DNA of 64,000 nucleotides from Photorhabdus luminescens subsp. luminescens (GCF_001083805.1 NZ_JXSK01000010.1:1-64000), one strand, 5' to 3'; positions 51,528 to 64,000 are shown, counted from the stretch's first letter. Notes: generated by a model from the sequence alone, not told the origin. Numbers and translations: made by a program.

Positions 51528-52157
51528 ATGGCCAATAAAAAACGTTCGGCAAGCTCCAGTCGCTGGTTACAAGAACACTTTAGTGATAAATATGTTCTGC
51601 AAGCACAGAAAAAAGGGCTTCGTTCTCGCGCTTGGTTTAAACTTGATGAAATTCAACAAAGTGACAAAATTTTTAAGCCTGGCATGACCGTTGTCGATTT
51701 AGGCGCAGCTCCTGGTGGATGGTCTCAGTACGCAGTGAGTCAAATTAATGATAATGGGCGAGTGATTGCCTGTGATCTTTTACCGATGGATCCCATTGTT
51801 GGCGTCGATTTCCTTCAGGGTGATTTTCGAGATGAACTTGTATTGAAAGCATTGCTTGAGCGAGTTGGTGATAATAAAGTCCAGGTCGTCATGTCGGATA
51901 TGGCACCCAATATGAGCGGAACACCTGCGGTCGATATTCCTCGATCCATGTATCTGGTTGAATTGGCGTTAGATATGTGTCGTGATGTGCTGGCCCCCGG
52001 GGGGAGTTTTATTGTCAAAGTGTTTCAGGGAGAGGGCTTTGATGAATACCTGAGGGAAATTCGCTCCCTATTTACGAACGTGAAAATTCGTAAGCCAGAC
52101 GCTTCGCGGGCACGATCGCGTGAAGTATACATTGTAGCGACAGGGCGGAAACTATAG
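51528..52157 (+). CDS. rlmE: 23S rRNA Um2552 2'-O-methyltransferase RlmE (FtsJ/RrmJ)
   Basis: A 209-residue heat-inducible methyltransferase that modifies U2552 in the A-loop, a late 50S assembly step. SAM-binding motif [13 protein letters not shown] is present, along with the K-D-K-E tetrad ([35 protein letters not shown]). Start ATG 51528 follows AAGGA closely; a GTG/ATA-type upstream extension to 51516 is unlikely. Co-transcribed with ftsH. Confidence 0.96.
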   Translation: MANKKRSASSSRWLQEHFSDKYVLQAQKKGLRSRAWFKLDEIQQSDKIFKPGMTVVDLGAAPGGWSQYAVSQINDNGRVIACDLLPMDPIVGVDFLQGDFRDELVLKALLERVGDNKVQVVMSDMAPNMSGTPAVDIPRSMYLVELALDMCRDVLAPGGSFIVKVFQGEGFDEYLREIRSLFTNVKIRKPDASRARSREVYIVATGRKL

Positions 52158-52205
52158 TACCCTGAATGCTATTTGTTAACACAGTTGTAATATGAGGTTA
52201 ATCCC

Positions 52206-54167
52206 TTGAGTGACATGGCGAAAAACCTGATTCTCTGGTTAGTTATCGCAGTTGTGCTGATGTCGTTATTCCAGAGTTTTGGTCCCAGCGATTCCAATAG
52301 TCGTAGGGTGGATTATTCTACCTTCATCAATGAATTAGCCCAGGATCAGGTGCGCGAAGTTCGTATCACAGGTCGTGAAATTAACGTTAGTAGGAAAGAT
52401 AACAGCAGATACACCACTTACCTACCAGTACAGGATGAAAAACTGCTAGATACGTTACTGAATAAAAACGTAAAAGTGGTTGGTGAACCCCCTGAGGAAC
52501 CAAGTCTGCTAACTTCTATTTTCATTTCCTGGTTCCCGATGTTATTGCTTATTGGGGTCTGGATTTTCTTTATGCGCCAGATGCAGGGCGGCGGCGGTAA
52601 AGGGGCAATGTCTTTTGGTAAAAGCAAGGCTCGTATGCTGACAGAAGATCAGATTAAAACCACTTTTGCTGATGTTGCTGGTTGTGACGAAGCGAAAGAA
52701 GAAGTTGGTGAGCTAGTGGAATATCTGCGAGAGCCAGGCCGCTTCCAGAAGTTGGGTGGAAAAATTCCGAAAGGTATTCTGATGGTTGGGCCTCCGGGTA
52801 CGGGTAAGACTTTACTGGCAAAAGCAATTGCTGGTGAGGCAAAAGTGCCGTTCTTTACTATCTCTGGTTCCGACTTTGTTGAAATGTTTGTTGGTGTTGG
52901 CGCATCCCGTGTTCGTGACATGTTCGAGCAGGCGAAAAAAGCAGCACCTTGTATCATCTTTATTGATGAGATTGATGCGGTGGGCCGTCAGCGTGGCGCT
53001 GGTTTGGGCGGAGGTCACGATGAACGTGAGCAGACTCTGAACCAGATGCTGGTTGAGATGGATGGTTTTGAAGGCAACGAAGGTATTATCGTTATTGCCG
53101 CGACTAACCGTCCCGACGTACTTGATCCTGCGTTGCTGCGTCCAGGTCGTTTTGACCGTCAGGTTGTTGTTGGTTTGCCAGATGTACGTGGCCGCGAACA
53201 GATTCTGAAAGTTCATATGCGTCGGGTTCCTTTGGATACTGATGTTGATGCTTCTGTTATTGCTCGCGGTACTCCGGGATTCTCTGGCGCTGATTTGGCT
53301 AACCTGGTGAATGAAGCTGCTTTGTTTGCTGCTCGTGGTAACAGACGCGTAGTGTCTATGGTTGAATTTGAAAAAGCGAAAGACAAAATCATGATGGGCG
53401 CAGAACGCCGCTCGATGGTGATGACGGAAGAGCAAAAAGAATCAACTGCTTATCATGAAGCAGGTCATGCCATTATTGGTCGTCTGGTTCCTGAGCATGA
53501 TCCTGTTCATAAAGTTACCATCATTCCACGTGGCCGCGCTTTGGGTGTGACTTTTTTCCTACCGGAAGGAGATCAGATCAGTGCTAGTCGTCAGAAGTTG
53601 GAAAGTCAGATTTCAACCTTATATGGCGGTCGTCTGGCGGAAGAGATTATTTACGGTCCAGATAGCGTTTCTACTGGTGCATCTAACGATATCAAAGTGG
53701 CGACATCAATTGCCCGTAACATGGTGACACAGTGGGGTTTTTCGGAAAAGCTCGGCCCATTACTCTATGCAGAGGAAGAAGGAGAAGTGTTCCTTGGCCG
53801 TTCAGTTGCTAAAGCCAAGCACATGTCTGATGAAACTGCTCGTCTTATTGATCAGGAAGTGAAGGCAATTATCGATCATAACTATCAACGTGCTCGTCAG
53901 ATTCTGATGGACAATCTTGATATTCTGCATTCGATGAAAGATGCATTGATGAAGTACGAAACTATTGATGCTCCCCAGATTGATGACTTAATGAATCGTA
54001 CAAATGTGCGTCCGCCAGCTGGATGGGAAAGCGATAATGGTAGCAATAATAACAGTCGCCCAACAGGCAATACACCTCCTCCGCAGACTACAAAACCAAC
54101 TGGTGATATCAATACATTGGCGCAAGGTGGTGAACAAGTAGGGCAGTCAGGAAATAAAGATCAGTAA
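52206..54167 (+). CDS. ftsH: ATP-dependent zinc metalloprotease FtsH
   Basis: A 653-residue membrane-bound AAA+ protease that degrades LpxC, SecY and sigma32. Two N-terminal membrane helices flank a periplasmic domain (~5-22 and ~100-118). Walker A GPPGTGKT and Walker [12 protein letters not shown] are present, then the SRH region RPGRFDRQ and the zinc site HEAGHAI. The C-terminal tail is Asn/Pro-rich. The start is TTG 52206 (MSDMAKNL), with ATG 52215 as an internal alternative. HflKC near 5-7 kb modulate it. Confidence 0.98.
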   Translation: MSDMAKNLILWLVIAVVLMSLFQSFGPSDSNSRRVDYSTFINELAQDQVREVRITGREINVSRKDNSRYTTYLPVQDEKLLDTLLNKNVKVVGEPPEEPSLLTSIFISWFPMLLLIGVWIFFMRQMQGGGGKGAMSFGKSKARMLTEDQIKTTFADVAGCDEAKEEVGELVEYLREPGRFQKLGGKIPKGILMVGPPGTGKTLLAKAIAGEAKVPFFTISGSDFVEMFVGVGASRVRDMFEQAKKAAPCIIFIDEIDAVGRQRGAGLGGGHDEREQTLNQMLVEMDGFEGNEGIIVIAATNRPDVLDPALLRPGRFDRQVVVGLPDVRGREQILKVHMRRVPLDTDVDASVIARGTPGFSGADLANLVNEAALFAARGNRRVVSMVEFEKAKDKIMMGAERRSMVMTEEQKESTAYHEAGHAIIGRLVPEHDPVHKVTIIPRGRALGVTFFLPEGDQISASRQKLESQISTLYGGRLAEEIIYGPDSVSTGASNDIKVATSIARNMVTQWGFSEKLGPLLYAEEEGEVFLGRSVAKAKHMSDETARLIDQEVKAIIDHNYQRARQILMDNLDILHSMKDALMKYETIDAPQIDDLMNRTNVRPPAGWESDNGSNNNSRPTGNTPPPQTTKPTGDINTLAQGGEQVGQSGNKDQ

Positions 54168-54251
54168 TTGTTCCATTGTTTCGTAATCTGATTGATATAT
54201 TCATGAAACCCCAGGTAAGTCCTGGGGTTTTGACATTGAAGGTAGCCTGAT

Positions 54252-55097
54252 ATGAACCTCAGAGTCAGAGATAATGTTCTCAATCTTTCTCGTCCACAAA
54301 TAATGGGTATTTTGAATGTGACTCCAGATTCATTTTCTGATGGTGGTGCTCATAATACTCTGGATATGGCCTTACGACATGCTGAAAAGATGATTAATGA
54401 AGGGGCTGCAATCATTGATATCGGTGGGGAATCTACCCGTCCGGGAGCTAATGAAGTCAGTGAACAGGAAGAAGTAGAGCGTGTTGTTCCGGTTGTTGAG
54501 GCCTTAGCCCAACGATTTAATATTTGGATTTCTGTTGATACCTCGAAAGCATTGGTGATGAGTGAATCAGCAAAAGCGGGCGCTCATTTGATTAATGATA
54601 TTCGTGCATTGCAAGAGCCTGGTGCTTTGGAAAGCGCGGCTAAATCTGGCTTACCCGTTTGCTTGATGCATATGAAAGGCCAACCACGGACGATGCAGGA
54701 TGCGCCACATTATGAAAATTTGTTGAGTGAAGTGAAACAATTTTTTACTGAGCAAATTGAACGTTGTGTGATGGCAGGGATAACAAAAGATAAACTTGTT
54801 CTTGATCCGGGCTTCGGTTTTGGCAAGAACTTGACGCATAATTATCAGTTACTAGCACATTTAAACCAATTTCATCAATTTGGTTTACCTGTGCTGGCAG
54901 GAATGTCACGTAAATCTATGATAGGTCAGTTGCTTCATGTGCCGCCGCAAGAAAGGGTTGTCGGTAGTGTAGCTTGCGCTGTTATCGCTGCTATGCAAGG
55001 AGCGCAAATTATCCGGGTGCATGATGTCAAAGAAACCGTGCAGGCAATGCAAATTGTCGAAGCAACACTTTCAGCAAAGGAAGAAAAGAAATTATGA
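54252..55097 (+). CDS. folP: Dihydropteroate synthase
   Basis: A 281-residue TIM-barrel enzyme that joins p-aminobenzoate to dihydropterin pyrophosphate; it is the sulfonamide target. Signatures are [28 protein letters not shown] and DPGFGFGKN. The stop overlaps the glmM start by 4 nt, the conserved folP-glmM pair. Confidence 0.97.
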   Translation: MNLRVRDNVLNLSRPQIMGILNVTPDSFSDGGAHNTLDMALRHAEKMINEGAAIIDIGGESTRPGANEVSEQEEVERVVPVVEALAQRFNIWISVDTSKALVMSESAKAGAHLINDIRALQEPGALESAAKSGLPVCLMHMKGQPRTMQDAPHYENLLSEVKQFFTEQIERCVMAGITKDKLVLDPGFGFGKNLTHNYQLLAHLNQFHQFGLPVLAGMSRKSMIGQLLHVPPQERVVGSVACAVIAAMQGAQIIRVHDVKETVQAMQIVEATLSAKEEKKL

Positions 55098-56431
55098 GTA
55101 ACCGCAAATACTTTGGTACTGATGGTATCCGTGGCAAAGTGGGCAATAGCCCAATTACGCCAGATTTTGTGTTAAAGCTTGGTTGGGCTGCGGGTAAGGT
55201 ATTGGCTCGTCATGGTTCTCGTAAGATCATTATCGGTAAGGATACCCGTATTTCTGGCTATATGCTGGAATCTTCTTTAGAAGCAGGTTTAGCTGCGGCT
55301 GGTTTGTCGGCTTCGTTCACTGGCCCTATGCCGACACCTGCTGTTGCTTATTTGACTCGTACCTTCCGTGCTGAAGCTGGAATTGTTATCTCTGCTTCTC
55401 ATAATCCTTATTATGATAATGGTATTAAATTCTTCTCTATTGACGGTACGAAACTGCCGGATGATGTGGAAGAGGCAATTGAAGCTGAAATGGAAAAACC
55501 GCTGACTTGCGTGGAATCAGCAGAGTTGGGACGTGCAAATCGTATTGTTGATGCGGCTGGCCGTTATATTGAATTCTGTAAAGGTACATTTCCAAGTGAG
55601 CAAAGTCTTAATGGATTGAAAATTGTACTTGATTGCGCTAACGGTGCGACTTACCACATTGCCCCAAATGTGCTCAGAGAACTAGGAGCTAATGTTGTGA
55701 CGATTGGCTGTGAGCCGAACGGTATCAATATTAATGAAAAATGTGGTGCTACCGATGTTCGTTTATTGCAACAACGTGTTGTAGAAGAGAAGGCGGATGT
55801 TGGTCTGGCATTCGATGGTGATGGTGACCGCGTTATTATGGTTGATCATTTAGGGCAGAAAGTTGATGGCGACCAAATCCTTTATATTATTGCCCGTGAA
55901 GCATTGAGACAAGGGCAACTGCGTGGTGGAGTTGTTGGTACGCTGATGAGTAATATGGGATTGGAACTGGCATTGAAGCAGCTTGGTATCCCGTTTTTGC
56001 GTGCTAAAGTGGGGGACCGTTATGTGCTGGAAAAATTGCAAGAAGAAGGTTGGCGCTTAGGTGCCGAAAATTCTGGTCATGTTATCTTGCTGGATAAAAC
56101 AACTACGGGGGATGGTATTGTTGCTGGCCTTCAGGTTTTGAGTGCTATGGTTCGCAATCATATGAGTTTGCACGATTTGTGTAGTGGTATGAAACTTTTG
56201 CCGCAGGTGCTGGTAAATGTTCGTTTCTCCGGTTCACACGATCCACTTAAATCGGAAAATGTAATTAATATTACTAAATCTGTTGAAGCTGAATTAAATG
56301 GTCGTGGACGGGTATTGTTACGTAAATCTGGTACTGAGCCATTGATTCGTGTCATGGTCGAGGGTGAAGATGATGTGCAAGTCACTGCTTTGGCCCATCG
56401 TATTGCTGATGCAGTGAAACATGCGGGTTAA
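55094..56431 (+). CDS. glmM: Phosphoglucosamine mutase GlmM
   Basis: A 445-residue enzyme that converts glucosamine-6-phosphate to glucosamine-1-phosphate for UDP-GlcNAc, peptidoglycan and LPS. The catalytic phosphoserine is in [16 protein letters not shown], the metal loop is DGDGDR, and the C-terminal phosphate-binding loop is [15 protein letters not shown]. Coupled to folP. Confidence 0.97.
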   Translation: MSNRKYFGTDGIRGKVGNSPITPDFVLKLGWAAGKVLARHGSRKIIIGKDTRISGYMLESSLEAGLAAAGLSASFTGPMPTPAVAYLTRTFRAEAGIVISASHNPYYDNGIKFFSIDGTKLPDDVEEAIEAEMEKPLTCVESAELGRANRIVDAAGRYIEFCKGTFPSEQSLNGLKIVLDCANGATYHIAPNVLRELGANVVTIGCEPNGININEKCGATDVRLLQQRVVEEKADVGLAFDGDGDRVIMVDHLGQKVDGDQILYIIAREALRQGQLRGGVVGTLMSNMGLELALKQLGIPFLRAKVGDRYVLEKLQEEGWRLGAENSGHVILLDKTTTGDGIVAGLQVLSAMVRNHMSLHDLCSGMKLLPQVLVNVRFSGSHDPLKSENVINITKSVEAELNGRGRVLLRKSGTEPLIRVMVEGEDDVQVTALAHRIADAVKHAG

Positions 56432-56508
56432 TTTGTTGTTTTTTTCCTCAAGTGATTCTGATTATTGAAATTAACCTTGCGTATCAGATGTGGTTTGGTT
56501 AGTATTCA

Positions 56509-56547
56509 CACCCACTCGGTCAGGCGATTAGCCTGTTTGAGTGGGTG
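56509..56547. promoter_or_regulatory. Strong two-part hairpin between glmM and secG
   Basis: CACCCACTC pairs with GAGTGGGTG, and an inner stem CAGGC/GCCTG is separated by a 3x3 internal loop, with loop GATTA. There is no T-run, so it is not a plain terminator. It lies 60 bp before the secG start. It may be an mRNA processing or stability element in the glmM-secG transcript. Confidence 0.55.
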
Positions 56548-56607
56548 ATATGGTATAAGGTAGCCACATAGATTGTGGTAAACCCCACGAGGACATAGGT
56601 ACAACAT

Positions 56608-56946
56608 ATGCATGAAGCTCTTTTAGTTGTTTTCTTGCTGGTTGCTATCGGGCTAGTTGCCTTGGTTATGCTACAGCAAGGTAAAGGTGCTGATATGGGT
56701 GCTTCCTTTGGTGCGGGTGCCTCTGCAACGCTGTTTGGTTCATCGGGTTCTGGTAACTTTATGACTCGTATGACTGCGATTTTCGCTACTCTGTTTTTCA
56801 TTATTAGTTTGGTGCTTGGTAATCTGACCAGTAATCAAACTGGTACAAGCAGCAAGTGGGAAAACATTAGCGAGCCTGCTAAAGCTGAGAAATCAATGGA
56901 GATTCCAGCGGTGCCAGCAGCACCAAATAGTGATATTCCGCAGTAA
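56608..56946 (+). CDS. secG: Protein translocase subunit SecG
   Basis: 112 residues. Two membrane helices (~3-22 and ~52-72) flank the conserved GKGADMGASFGAGASATLFGS loop. SecG sits beside SecYE and helps SecA-driven export. The C-terminal tail is Pro/Ala-rich and variable. tRNA-Leu follows 56 nt downstream, as in E. coli. Confidence 0.96.
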   Translation: MHEALLVVFLLVAIGLVALVMLQQGKGADMGASFGAGASATLFGSSGSGNFMTRMTAIFATLFFIISLVLGNLTSNQTGTSSKWENISEPAKAEKSMEIPAVPAAPNSDIPQ

Positions 56947-57002
56947 TCGTCACAAGAAAGAATTGAGATGAGGCTGTTTAATCAGCGATAGCCTCACGTA
57001 GT

Positions 57003-57091
57003 GCCGAGGTGGTGAAATTGGTAGACACGCTACCTTGAGGTGGTAGTGCCCATACTAGGGCTTACGGGTTCAAGTCCCGTCCTCGGTACCA
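57003..57091 (+). tRNA. leuU: tRNA-Leu (anticodon GAG)
   Basis: A complete type II tRNA with acceptor stem GCCGAGG/CCTCGGT, encoded CCA, D loop, long variable arm and T arm (GGGTTCAAGTCCC). The anticodon GAG is at 57037-57039 in a TTGAGGT loop. It is located after secG as E. coli leuU. Confidence 0.98.
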
Positions 57092-57149
57092 TTATTCGGA
57101 TAGCTTGCGTTTTTGCAGTTATCAGCGTAATATTTGCCACGTTTTCGAA

Positions 57150-57226
<77 letters not shown>

Positions 57227-57352
57227 CTTCTTAAATTAAGATGCACCTTTTTGAACGAAATAATTCAGCAATATTTGAAATATTGATTCTGGTTTAAAGG
57301 GGCATGAAGTGAGTGGTTGAAGCCACTGGCAGCAAATAGGGTCCAGTTGCAT

Positions 57353-57378
57353 AAAGCCCCGAATTTCGGGGTTTTTTG
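57353..57378 (+). terminator. Terminator/attenuator between metY and rimP
   Basis: GCCCCGA/TCGGGGT stem with short loop and six T. In this operon such hairpins give partial termination that NusA itself influences; here this is inference. Confidence 0.8.
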
Positions 57379-57437
57379 TTATTTGACAACAGAACTACTG
57401 GGCTAATTAGCCCTTTTTTTATGTCTTGGGGGTGGGC

Positions 57438-57890
57438 TTGTCCACATTAGAGCAAAAATTAACAGCGATGATTTCAGCACCAGTTAAAGCTTTAGGCTTT
57501 GAGTTAGTCGGCTTGGAGTTTATTCGTGCACGTGTTTCTACACTGCGGATTTATATTGATAGTGAGAATGGTATCACTGTTGATGATTGTGCTGATGTTA
57601 GCCACCAGGTCAGTGCGGTATTGGATGTCGAAGATCCTATCTCAGTGCTTTATAACCTGGAAATTTCTTCACCTGGCTTAGAGCGTCCTTTGTTCACGGC
57701 TGAACATTACCAGCGTTTTATTGGTGAGGAAGTCAGTCTGGTTTTACGTATAGCAATGCAAAACCGTCGGAAATGGCTGGGCATTATCAAAACTGTCAAC
57801 GGCGAAATGATCACGGTTACGGTGGATGGAAAAGATGAAGTGTTCGCACTGAGCAACATCCAGAAAGCGAACCTGGTACCCCACTTTTAA
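57438..57890 (+). CDS. rimP: Ribosome maturation factor RimP
   Basis: A 150-residue protein needed for 30S maturation: [20 protein letters not shown] start, [19 protein letters not shown] and SSPGLERPL in the N-terminal domain, and an Sm-like C-terminal domain. The start is TTG 57438 after GGGGGTG; the frame is open to TTG 57426 but the shorter form matches the family. Confidence 0.95.
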   Translation: MSTLEQKLTAMISAPVKALGFELVGLEFIRARVSTLRIYIDSENGITVDDCADVSHQVSAVLDVEDPISVLYNLEISSPGLERPLFTAEHYQRFIGEEVSLVLRIAMQNRRKWLGIIKTVNGEMITVTVDGKDEVFALSNIQKANLVPHF

Positions 57891-59420
<1,530 letters not shown>

Positions 59421-59444
59421 TAAACCGTAGCAGGAAGGAACAGC

Positions 59445-62174
59445 ATGACAGATGTAACCGTAAAATCACTGGCAGAAGAGATCCAGACTTCGGTTGATCG
59501 CCTGGTACAGCAATTTGCTGATGCAGGGATTAAAAAAAACGAAACTGATTTTGTCTCTCAGAAAGAAAAAGAAGCTTTACTGGCGCATTTGAACCGCGAA
59601 CAAGGTGGTTCGGCTGGTAAGCCCGATAAATTAACATTGCAGCGTAAGACTCGTAGTACGCTGAATGTTTCAGGCACCGATGGTAAAAGCAAACCGGTAG
59701 CCGTTGAGGTCCGCAAAAAGCGTACATATGTGAACCGTGATGCAATTGAACAGGCTAAAGCGGAAGAGCAGGCGAAGCGTGAAGCGGAAGAGCAAGCACG
59801 GCGCGAAGCAGAAGAAAAAGCGCAACGTGAAGCCGAAGCAGCAGCGAAGAAACTCGCTGAAGAGCAGGCTAAACGTGAGGCAGAAGAAAAAGCCAAACGT
59901 GAAGCAGCTGAAAAAGCTAAGCGCCAGGCAGCGGAAAATGAAAAAGTGACCAATCAACATACCGAACATAAGCAAAAGCCAGTCCAGACTGACAAAACAG
60001 CCCAAAGTGAAAAAGCACGTCGTGAAGCAGAAGCTGCCGATCTTAAGCGTAAAGCAGAAGAAGAGGTGCGTCGTAAGGTAGAGGAAGAAGCTAGACGCGT
60101 TGCTGAGGAAGCTCGTCGTATGGCTGAAGAGAATCAGGACAAGTGGTCAAGTGATTCAGATTCCATTGATAACGACGATTATCATGTCACTACCTCCCGT
60201 CATGCCCGTGCAGCAGAAGACGAAAACGATGCTAAAGTTGAAGGTGATCGTCGTGCTCGTAGTCGTAGCGGTAAGGCTACTCGCCAGAAGAAAAATAATA
60301 AGCATTCTGAATCTAAAGCAGATCGTGAAGAAGCCCGCGCAGTTGGCCGTACAAAAGGCAAGCAGCGTAAAACCAGTACATTGCAACAAAGTTTTAATAA
60401 GCCTGTAGCGGCTGTTAACCGTGATGTTGTGATCGGTGAAACTATTACTGTTGCTGAGTTGGCTAATAAAATGGCTGTCAAAGGTTCTCAGGTCATCAAA
60501 GCCATGATGAAAATGGGTGCAATGGCAACCATCAACCAGGTGATCGATCAGGAAACTGCACAGCTAGTTGCTGAAGAAATGGGTCATAAGGTTATCCTGC
60601 GTCGTGAGAATGAGCTGGAAGAAGCGTTGATGAGCGACCGCGATACAGGTGAAGCTGTTGCTGAACCTCGCGCACCGGTTGTGACTATCATGGGGCACGT
60701 TGACCACGGTAAAACTTCTCTGCTGGATTACATTCGTTCTACGAAAGTTGCTTCTGGTGAGGCGGGTGGTATTACTCAGCATATTGGTGCTTACCATGTT
60801 GAAACTGAAAGTGGCATGATTACTTTCTTGGATACACCGGGGCATGCTGCATTTACTTCAATGCGTGCACGTGGTGCAAAAGCTACCGACATCGTGGTCC
60901 TGGTTGTTGCTGCCGATGATGGCGTGATGCCTCAGACTATCGAAGCTATTCAGCATGCAAAAGCAGCGAATGTGCCTGTGGTTGTTGCGGTTAATAAGAT
61001 TGACAAACCCGAAGCTGATCCGGATCGCGTGAAGAGTGAGCTTTCTCAGCACGGTGTTCAGCCTGAAGAATGGGGCGGTGAAACACAGTTTATCAATGTA
61101 TCTGCTAAAGCTGGTATTGGTATTGATGAATTGCTGGACGCAATCTTACTTCAAGCTGAAGTTCTTGAACTAAAAGCCGTCTGTTCTGGTATGGCAAGCG
61201 GCGTTGTTATCGAATCATTCTTGGATAAAGGCCGTGGTCCGGTTGCGACAGTGCTAGTTCAAGAAGGTACTTTGAACAAAGGCGATATTGTACTTTGTGG
61301 CTTTGAATATGGACGAGTTCGTGCAATGCGTGACGAGCTAGGCCGCGAAGTGTTCTCCGCAGGCCCATCTATTCCAGTGGAGATCCTTGGCCTGTCCAAC
61401 GTACCTGCGGCTGGTGATGAAGCGACTGTTGTACGTGATGAGAAGAAAGCTCGTGAAGTTGCTCTGTATCGTCAGGGTAAATTCCGTGAGGTCAAACTGG
61501 CTCGCCAGCAGAAATCTAAACTGGAAAACATGTTTGCTAACATGGAAGAAGGTGAAGTTTCTGAATTGAATATTGTTCTGAAATCTGACGTTCAGGGATC
61601 ATGTGAAGCGATCCGCGAAGCATTGGAACAATTGTCTACCAATGAAGTGAAAGTGAAAATCATCGGCTCTGGCGTAGGTGGTATTACCGAGACTGATGCA
61701 ACACTGGCTGCTGCTTCTAATGCAATTATTCTGGGCTTCAATGTTCGTGCCGATGCTTCTGCACGCCGGGTTGTTGAAAATGAAAACTTGGATCTGCGTT
61801 ATTACTCTGTTATCTATAGCCTGATTGACGAAGTTAAACAGGCAATGAGTGGTATGCTGGCGCCTGAATATAAACAGCAGATCATGGGATTAGCAGAAGT
61901 TCGTGATGTGTTTAAGTCACCAAAATTTGGTGCGATTGCAGGTTGTATGGTAACCGAAGGTACTATTAAACGTAATAATCCAATTCGCGTATTGCGTGAT
62001 AACGTAGTGATTTACGAAGGTGAATTGGAATCCCTTCGCCGCTTTAAAGATGACGTTAACGAAGTCCGTAATGGTATGGAATGTGGTATCGGTGTTAAGA
62101 ACTACAACGATGTTCGTGTTGGTGACATGATCGAAGTATTTGAAATTATTGAAGTTAAACGATCTATCGCTTAA
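59445..62174 (+). CDS. infB: Translation initiation factor IF-2
   Basis: A 909-residue GTPase that places initiator tRNA on the 30S subunit. A long N-terminal region (~100-170) is an Ala/Glu/Lys/Arg repeat coiled coil. The G domain has [17 protein letters not shown] and NKID, followed by domains II-IV with the C-terminal initiator-tRNA-binding module. A GTG at codon 168 (59946) after AAAA sits at the position of the internal start of E. coli IF2-2, so a shorter isoform is likely. Confidence 0.98.
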   Translation: MTDVTVKSLAEEIQTSVDRLVQQFADAGIKKNETDFVSQKEKEALLAHLNREQGGSAGKPDKLTLQRKTRSTLNVSGTDGKSKPVAVEVRKKRTYVNRDAIEQAKAEEQAKREAEEQARREAEEKAQREAEAAAKKLAEEQAKREAEEKAKREAAEKAKRQAAENEKVTNQHTEHKQKPVQTDKTAQSEKARREAEAADLKRKAEEEVRRKVEEEARRVAEEARRMAEENQDKWSSDSDSIDNDDYHVTTSRHARAAEDENDAKVEGDRRARSRSGKATRQKKNNKHSESKADREEARAVGRTKGKQRKTSTLQQSFNKPVAAVNRDVVIGETITVAELANKMAVKGSQVIKAMMKMGAMATINQVIDQETAQLVAEEMGHKVILRRENELEEALMSDRDTGEAVAEPRAPVVTIMGHVDHGKTSLLDYIRSTKVASGEAGGITQHIGAYHVETESGMITFLDTPGHAAFTSMRARGAKATDIVVLVVAADDGVMPQTIEAIQHAKAANVPVVVAVNKIDKPEADPDRVKSELSQHGVQPEEWGGETQFINVSAKAGIGIDELLDAILLQAEVLELKAVCSGMASGVVIESFLDKGRGPVATVLVQEGTLNKGDIVLCGFEYGRVRAMRDELGREVFSAGPSIPVEILGLSNVPAAGDEATVVRDEKKAREVALYRQGKFREVKLARQQKSKLENMFANMEEGEVSELNIVLKSDVQGSCEAIREALEQLSTNEVKVKIIGSGVGGITETDATLAAASNAIILGFNVRADASARRVVENENLDLRYYSVIYSLIDEVKQAMSGMLAPEYKQQIMGLAEVRDVFKSPKFGAIAGCMVTEGTIKRNNPIRVLRDNVVIYEGELESLRRFKDDVNEVRNGMECGIGVKNYNDVRVGDMIEVFEIIEVKRSIA

Positions 62175-62202
62175 TTCCCACCACTAGTTAATTTCATTAT
62201 TA

Positions 62203-62223
62203 TTGGGGGGCTTTTGCCCCCCA
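62203..62223 (+). terminator. GC-rich hairpin between infB and rbfA
   Basis: TTGGGGGGC and GCCCCCCAA form a near-perfect 9-bp stem around TTTT. There is no T-run; it may slow RNA polymerase or protect the upstream mRNA. Confidence 0.55.
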
Positions 62224-62242
62224 AATGTCAGGAGATATAACA

Positions 62243-62653
62243 ATGGCAAGAGAATTCAGTCGTACTCAGCGCGTTGCACAGGAAATGCAAAAAGAGATTG
62301 CCATCATTTTACAGCGAGAAGTGAAAGATCCCCGAATCGGTATGGCGACTGTTTCTGGCGTTGAAGTTTCCCGTGATCTAGCTTATGCCAAAGTATTCGT
62401 CACCTTTCTGAATGTGTTGACTGAAGAACATGATTCTGATGTGGTAAAGAATGGTATTAAGGCATTGAATGAAGCTTCTGGTTTTATTCGTTCTCTGTTG
62501 GGTAAAGCAATGCGTTTGCGTGTCGTACCAGAACTGACTTTCTCCTACGATAATTCCCTGGTCGAGGGGATGCGGATGTCTAATCTGGTTACTAATGTTG
62601 TAAAGAATGATGAACAGCGCCGGGCTTCTGCGGATCACAAAGAGGAGAAGTAA
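62243..62653 (+). CDS. rbfA: Ribosome-binding factor A
   Basis: A 136-residue KH-fold protein that binds the 16S 5' helix 1 region, needed for 30S maturation and cold growth. Signature segments are [21 protein letters not shown] and [17 protein letters not shown] 62243 follows CAGGAG; an upstream frame to 62225 is not conserved. The stop overlaps the truB start. Confidence 0.96.
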   Translation: MAREFSRTQRVAQEMQKEIAIILQREVKDPRIGMATVSGVEVSRDLAYAKVFVTFLNVLTEEHDSDVVKNGIKALNEASGFIRSLLGKAMRLRVVPELTFSYDNSLVEGMRMSNLVTNVVKNDEQRRASADHKEEK

Positions 62654-63600
62654 TGGGGCGTCGTCGTCGCGGTCGTGATATACATGGTGTGTTGTTACTG
62701 GATAAGCCGCAGGATATTTCTTCTAATGATGCGTTACAAAAAGTAAAACGTATTTTCAGCGCCAGCAAAGCTGGTCACACTGGCGCGTTGGATCCACTGG
62801 CAACGGGTATGCTACCGATTTGCCTTGGTGAAGCCACGAAATTTTCCCAGTTCTTACTTGATTCTGACAAGCGTTATCGAGTGGTAGCTCGTCTTGGTCA
62901 GCGAACTGACACATCTGATTCACACGGGCAAATCATCAGTGAAAGAGCAATCCTGTTAAATCAGGCACAACTTGATACAGCTTTGGATAAATTCCGTGGT
63001 AATACCATGCAAATTCCTTCCATGTATTCTGCACTGAAACATCAGGGAAAACCATTGTATGAGTATGCTCGTCAGGGTATTGAGGTAGAACGCGAAGCAC
63101 GGCCGATTACAGTCTATGAATTACAGTTTATCCGTTGGGAAGATGATGAACTGGAATTAGAAATACACTGTTCGAAAGGAACTTATATTCGCACTATTAT
63201 TGATGACTTAGGTGAATTATTAGGCTGTGGCGCTCACGTTATTTATTTAAGACGTTTACAGGTAGCGAATTATCCAAATGATCGCATGGTGACACTTGAG
63301 CAATTATATGAATTGCAAAAGCAGGCCAAAGATCAGGAAATACCTGTGGGCGAATTAATTGATTCATTACTATTACCAATGGATAGTGCAATTGCTCATT
63401 TCCCTGAGGTTAATTTGATTCCAGTAGTTGCGGCTTATTTTAAACAAGGTCAGGCGGTGCGCAGTGCCAAATCCCCGGCTCTGGTTGAAAGTATGGTACG
63501 TGTAACTGAAGGTGATGAACGGAAATTCATTGGCATTGCTGTTATCAATGACGATGGGCTTGTTGCTCCCCGCCGTTTAGTTGTTGAAAGCCGGGATTAG
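62653..63600 (+). CDS. truB: tRNA pseudouridine(55) synthase TruB
   Basis: A 315-residue enzyme that makes pseudouridine 55 in the T loop of tRNAs. The catalytic aspartate is in [19 protein letters not shown]-terminal PUA-like domain follows. Starts within the rbfA stop (1-nt overlap) and precedes rpsO. Confidence 0.97.
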   Translation: MGRRRRGRDIHGVLLLDKPQDISSNDALQKVKRIFSASKAGHTGALDPLATGMLPICLGEATKFSQFLLDSDKRYRVVARLGQRTDTSDSHGQIISERAILLNQAQLDTALDKFRGNTMQIPSMYSALKHQGKPLYEYARQGIEVEREARPITVYELQFIRWEDDELELEIHCSKGTYIRTIIDDLGELLGCGAHVIYLRRLQVANYPNDRMVTLEQLYELQKQAKDQEIPVGELIDSLLLPMDSAIAHFPEVNLIPVVAAYFKQGQAVRSAKSPALVESMVRVTEGDERKFIGIAVINDDGLVAPRRLVVESRD

Positions 63601-63724
63601 GGTATTTGGGGCTATCTTGCGCTTAACTTATTTGCAGCGTAGAATGGCGCAGTTATATGTTGGGTAGCTGAATTAGAGATCGGCCATCCGTAATTTTAGT
63701 TTATATATTTTTGGAGTTGTAATT
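63601..63724 (+). promoter_or_regulatory. rpsO upstream region
   Basis: 124 bases between truB and rpsO. In E. coli this mRNA leader forms a pseudoknot through which S15 represses its own translation. Complementary short segments are visible but I cannot confirm the fold by eye. The ribosome site is TTGGAG just before the ATG. Confidence 0.45.
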
Positions 63725-63994
63725 ATGTCTCTAAGTACTGAAGCAAAAGCGCAAATTATTGCTGAGTTTGGTCGTGATGCGAATGACAGTGGTTCCAGTG
63801 AAGTACAGATTGCTTTGTTAACTGCACAGATTAACCACCTGCAAGGCCACTTTTCAGAGCATAAAAAAGATCACCACAGCCGTCGTGGTCTGCTGCGCAT
63901 GGTTTCTCAGCGTCGTAAACTTCTGGACTATCTGAAGCGTAAAAATGTAACAAGTTACACTGCGCTGATTGGGCGTCTTGGTCTGCGTCGCTAA
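63725..63994 (+). CDS. rpsO: 30S ribosomal protein S15
   Basis: 89 residues, with the family core [19 protein letters not shown] and [22 protein letters not shown], which binds the 16S central-domain three-way junction. The pnp gene usually follows but lies outside the window. Confidence 0.98.
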   Translation: MSLSTEAKAQIIAEFGRDANDSGSSEVQIALLTAQINHLQGHFSEHKKDHHSRRGLLRMVSQRRKLLDYLKRKNVTSYTALIGRLGLRR

Positions 63995-64000
63995 TCAAGC

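Noticed and set aside
59558-60005. Long - strand frames opposite the repeat region of infB
   Set aside because: They are the reverse of the Ala/Glu/Lys/Arg codon repeats, giving Ser/Ala/Phe/Cys strings; not real proteins.

Overview
The window is a chromosome segment from a gammaproteobacterium of the order Enterobacterales, most probably Photorhabdus or its close relative Xenorhabdus (Morganellaceae). Gene order largely follows the Escherichia coli chromosome (amiB-mutL-miaA-hfq-hflXKC-purA-nsrR-rnr-rlmB; rpsF-priB-rpsR-rplI; cysQ-ytfJKL-msrA-tamAB-ytfP; argR/mdh; rplU-rpmA-obgE; greA-dacB; rlmE-ftsH-folP-glmM-secG-leuU; metY-rimP-nusA-infB-rbfA-truB-rpsO). The moderately AT-rich composition, an exact 127-bp ERIC element and the AT-rich accessory blocks fit Photorhabdus. 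The genus call is inference.

Layout. 1-12.7 kb: mismatch repair, tRNA modification, Hfq, the HflX/HflKC modules, purA, nsrR, rnr and rlmB. 12.9-14.35 kb: the S6/PriB/S18/L9 operon with an S6:S18-type leader. 14.35-23.3 kb: an accessory island inserted between rplI and fklB. It has an AT-rich upstream region carrying a lux-box-like palindrome, a six-gene + strand operon (cysteine-synthase-like PLP enzyme, argininosuccinate-synthase-like protein with a lost nucleotide-binding loop, deiminase/DDAH-like hydrolase, NodU/CmcH-type carbamoyltransferase, MFS exporter, ATP-grasp ligase), and a convergent LuxR-family regulator. 24.7-27.3 kb: a second accessory pair, a HemB-like protein lacking the zinc cysteines and one Schiff-base lysine, followed by a DHA2-type MFS exporter. 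27.4-38.2 kb: core cysQ, ytfJ, ytfK, ytfL, msrA, tamA-tamB, ytfP and ppa. 38.4-39.8 kb: a small accessory patch with a HigBA-like toxin-antitoxin pair, a perfect operator-like palindrome and possible gene debris. 39.8-44.2 kb: fbp, mpl, argR and mdh. 44.3-45.6 kb: a Ner-like regulator divergent from two tandem Mu-type DNA-binding proteins. 45.6-64 kb: ispB, rplU-rpmA-obgE, dacB, greA, yhbY, rlmE-ftsH, folP-glmM, secG, tRNA-Leu, tRNA-fMet, rimP-nusA-infB-rbfA-truB and rpsO.

The most interesting part is the 15.2-23.3 kb island. It looks like a small non-NRPS biosynthetic pathway that handles guanidino, ureido or carbamoyl groups on an amino acid, joins it by an ATP-grasp ligase and exports it, probably under control of the LuxR-type regulator at its end. 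The HemB-like/exporter pair is a second candidate for undescribed chemistry. No product can be assigned from sequence alone.
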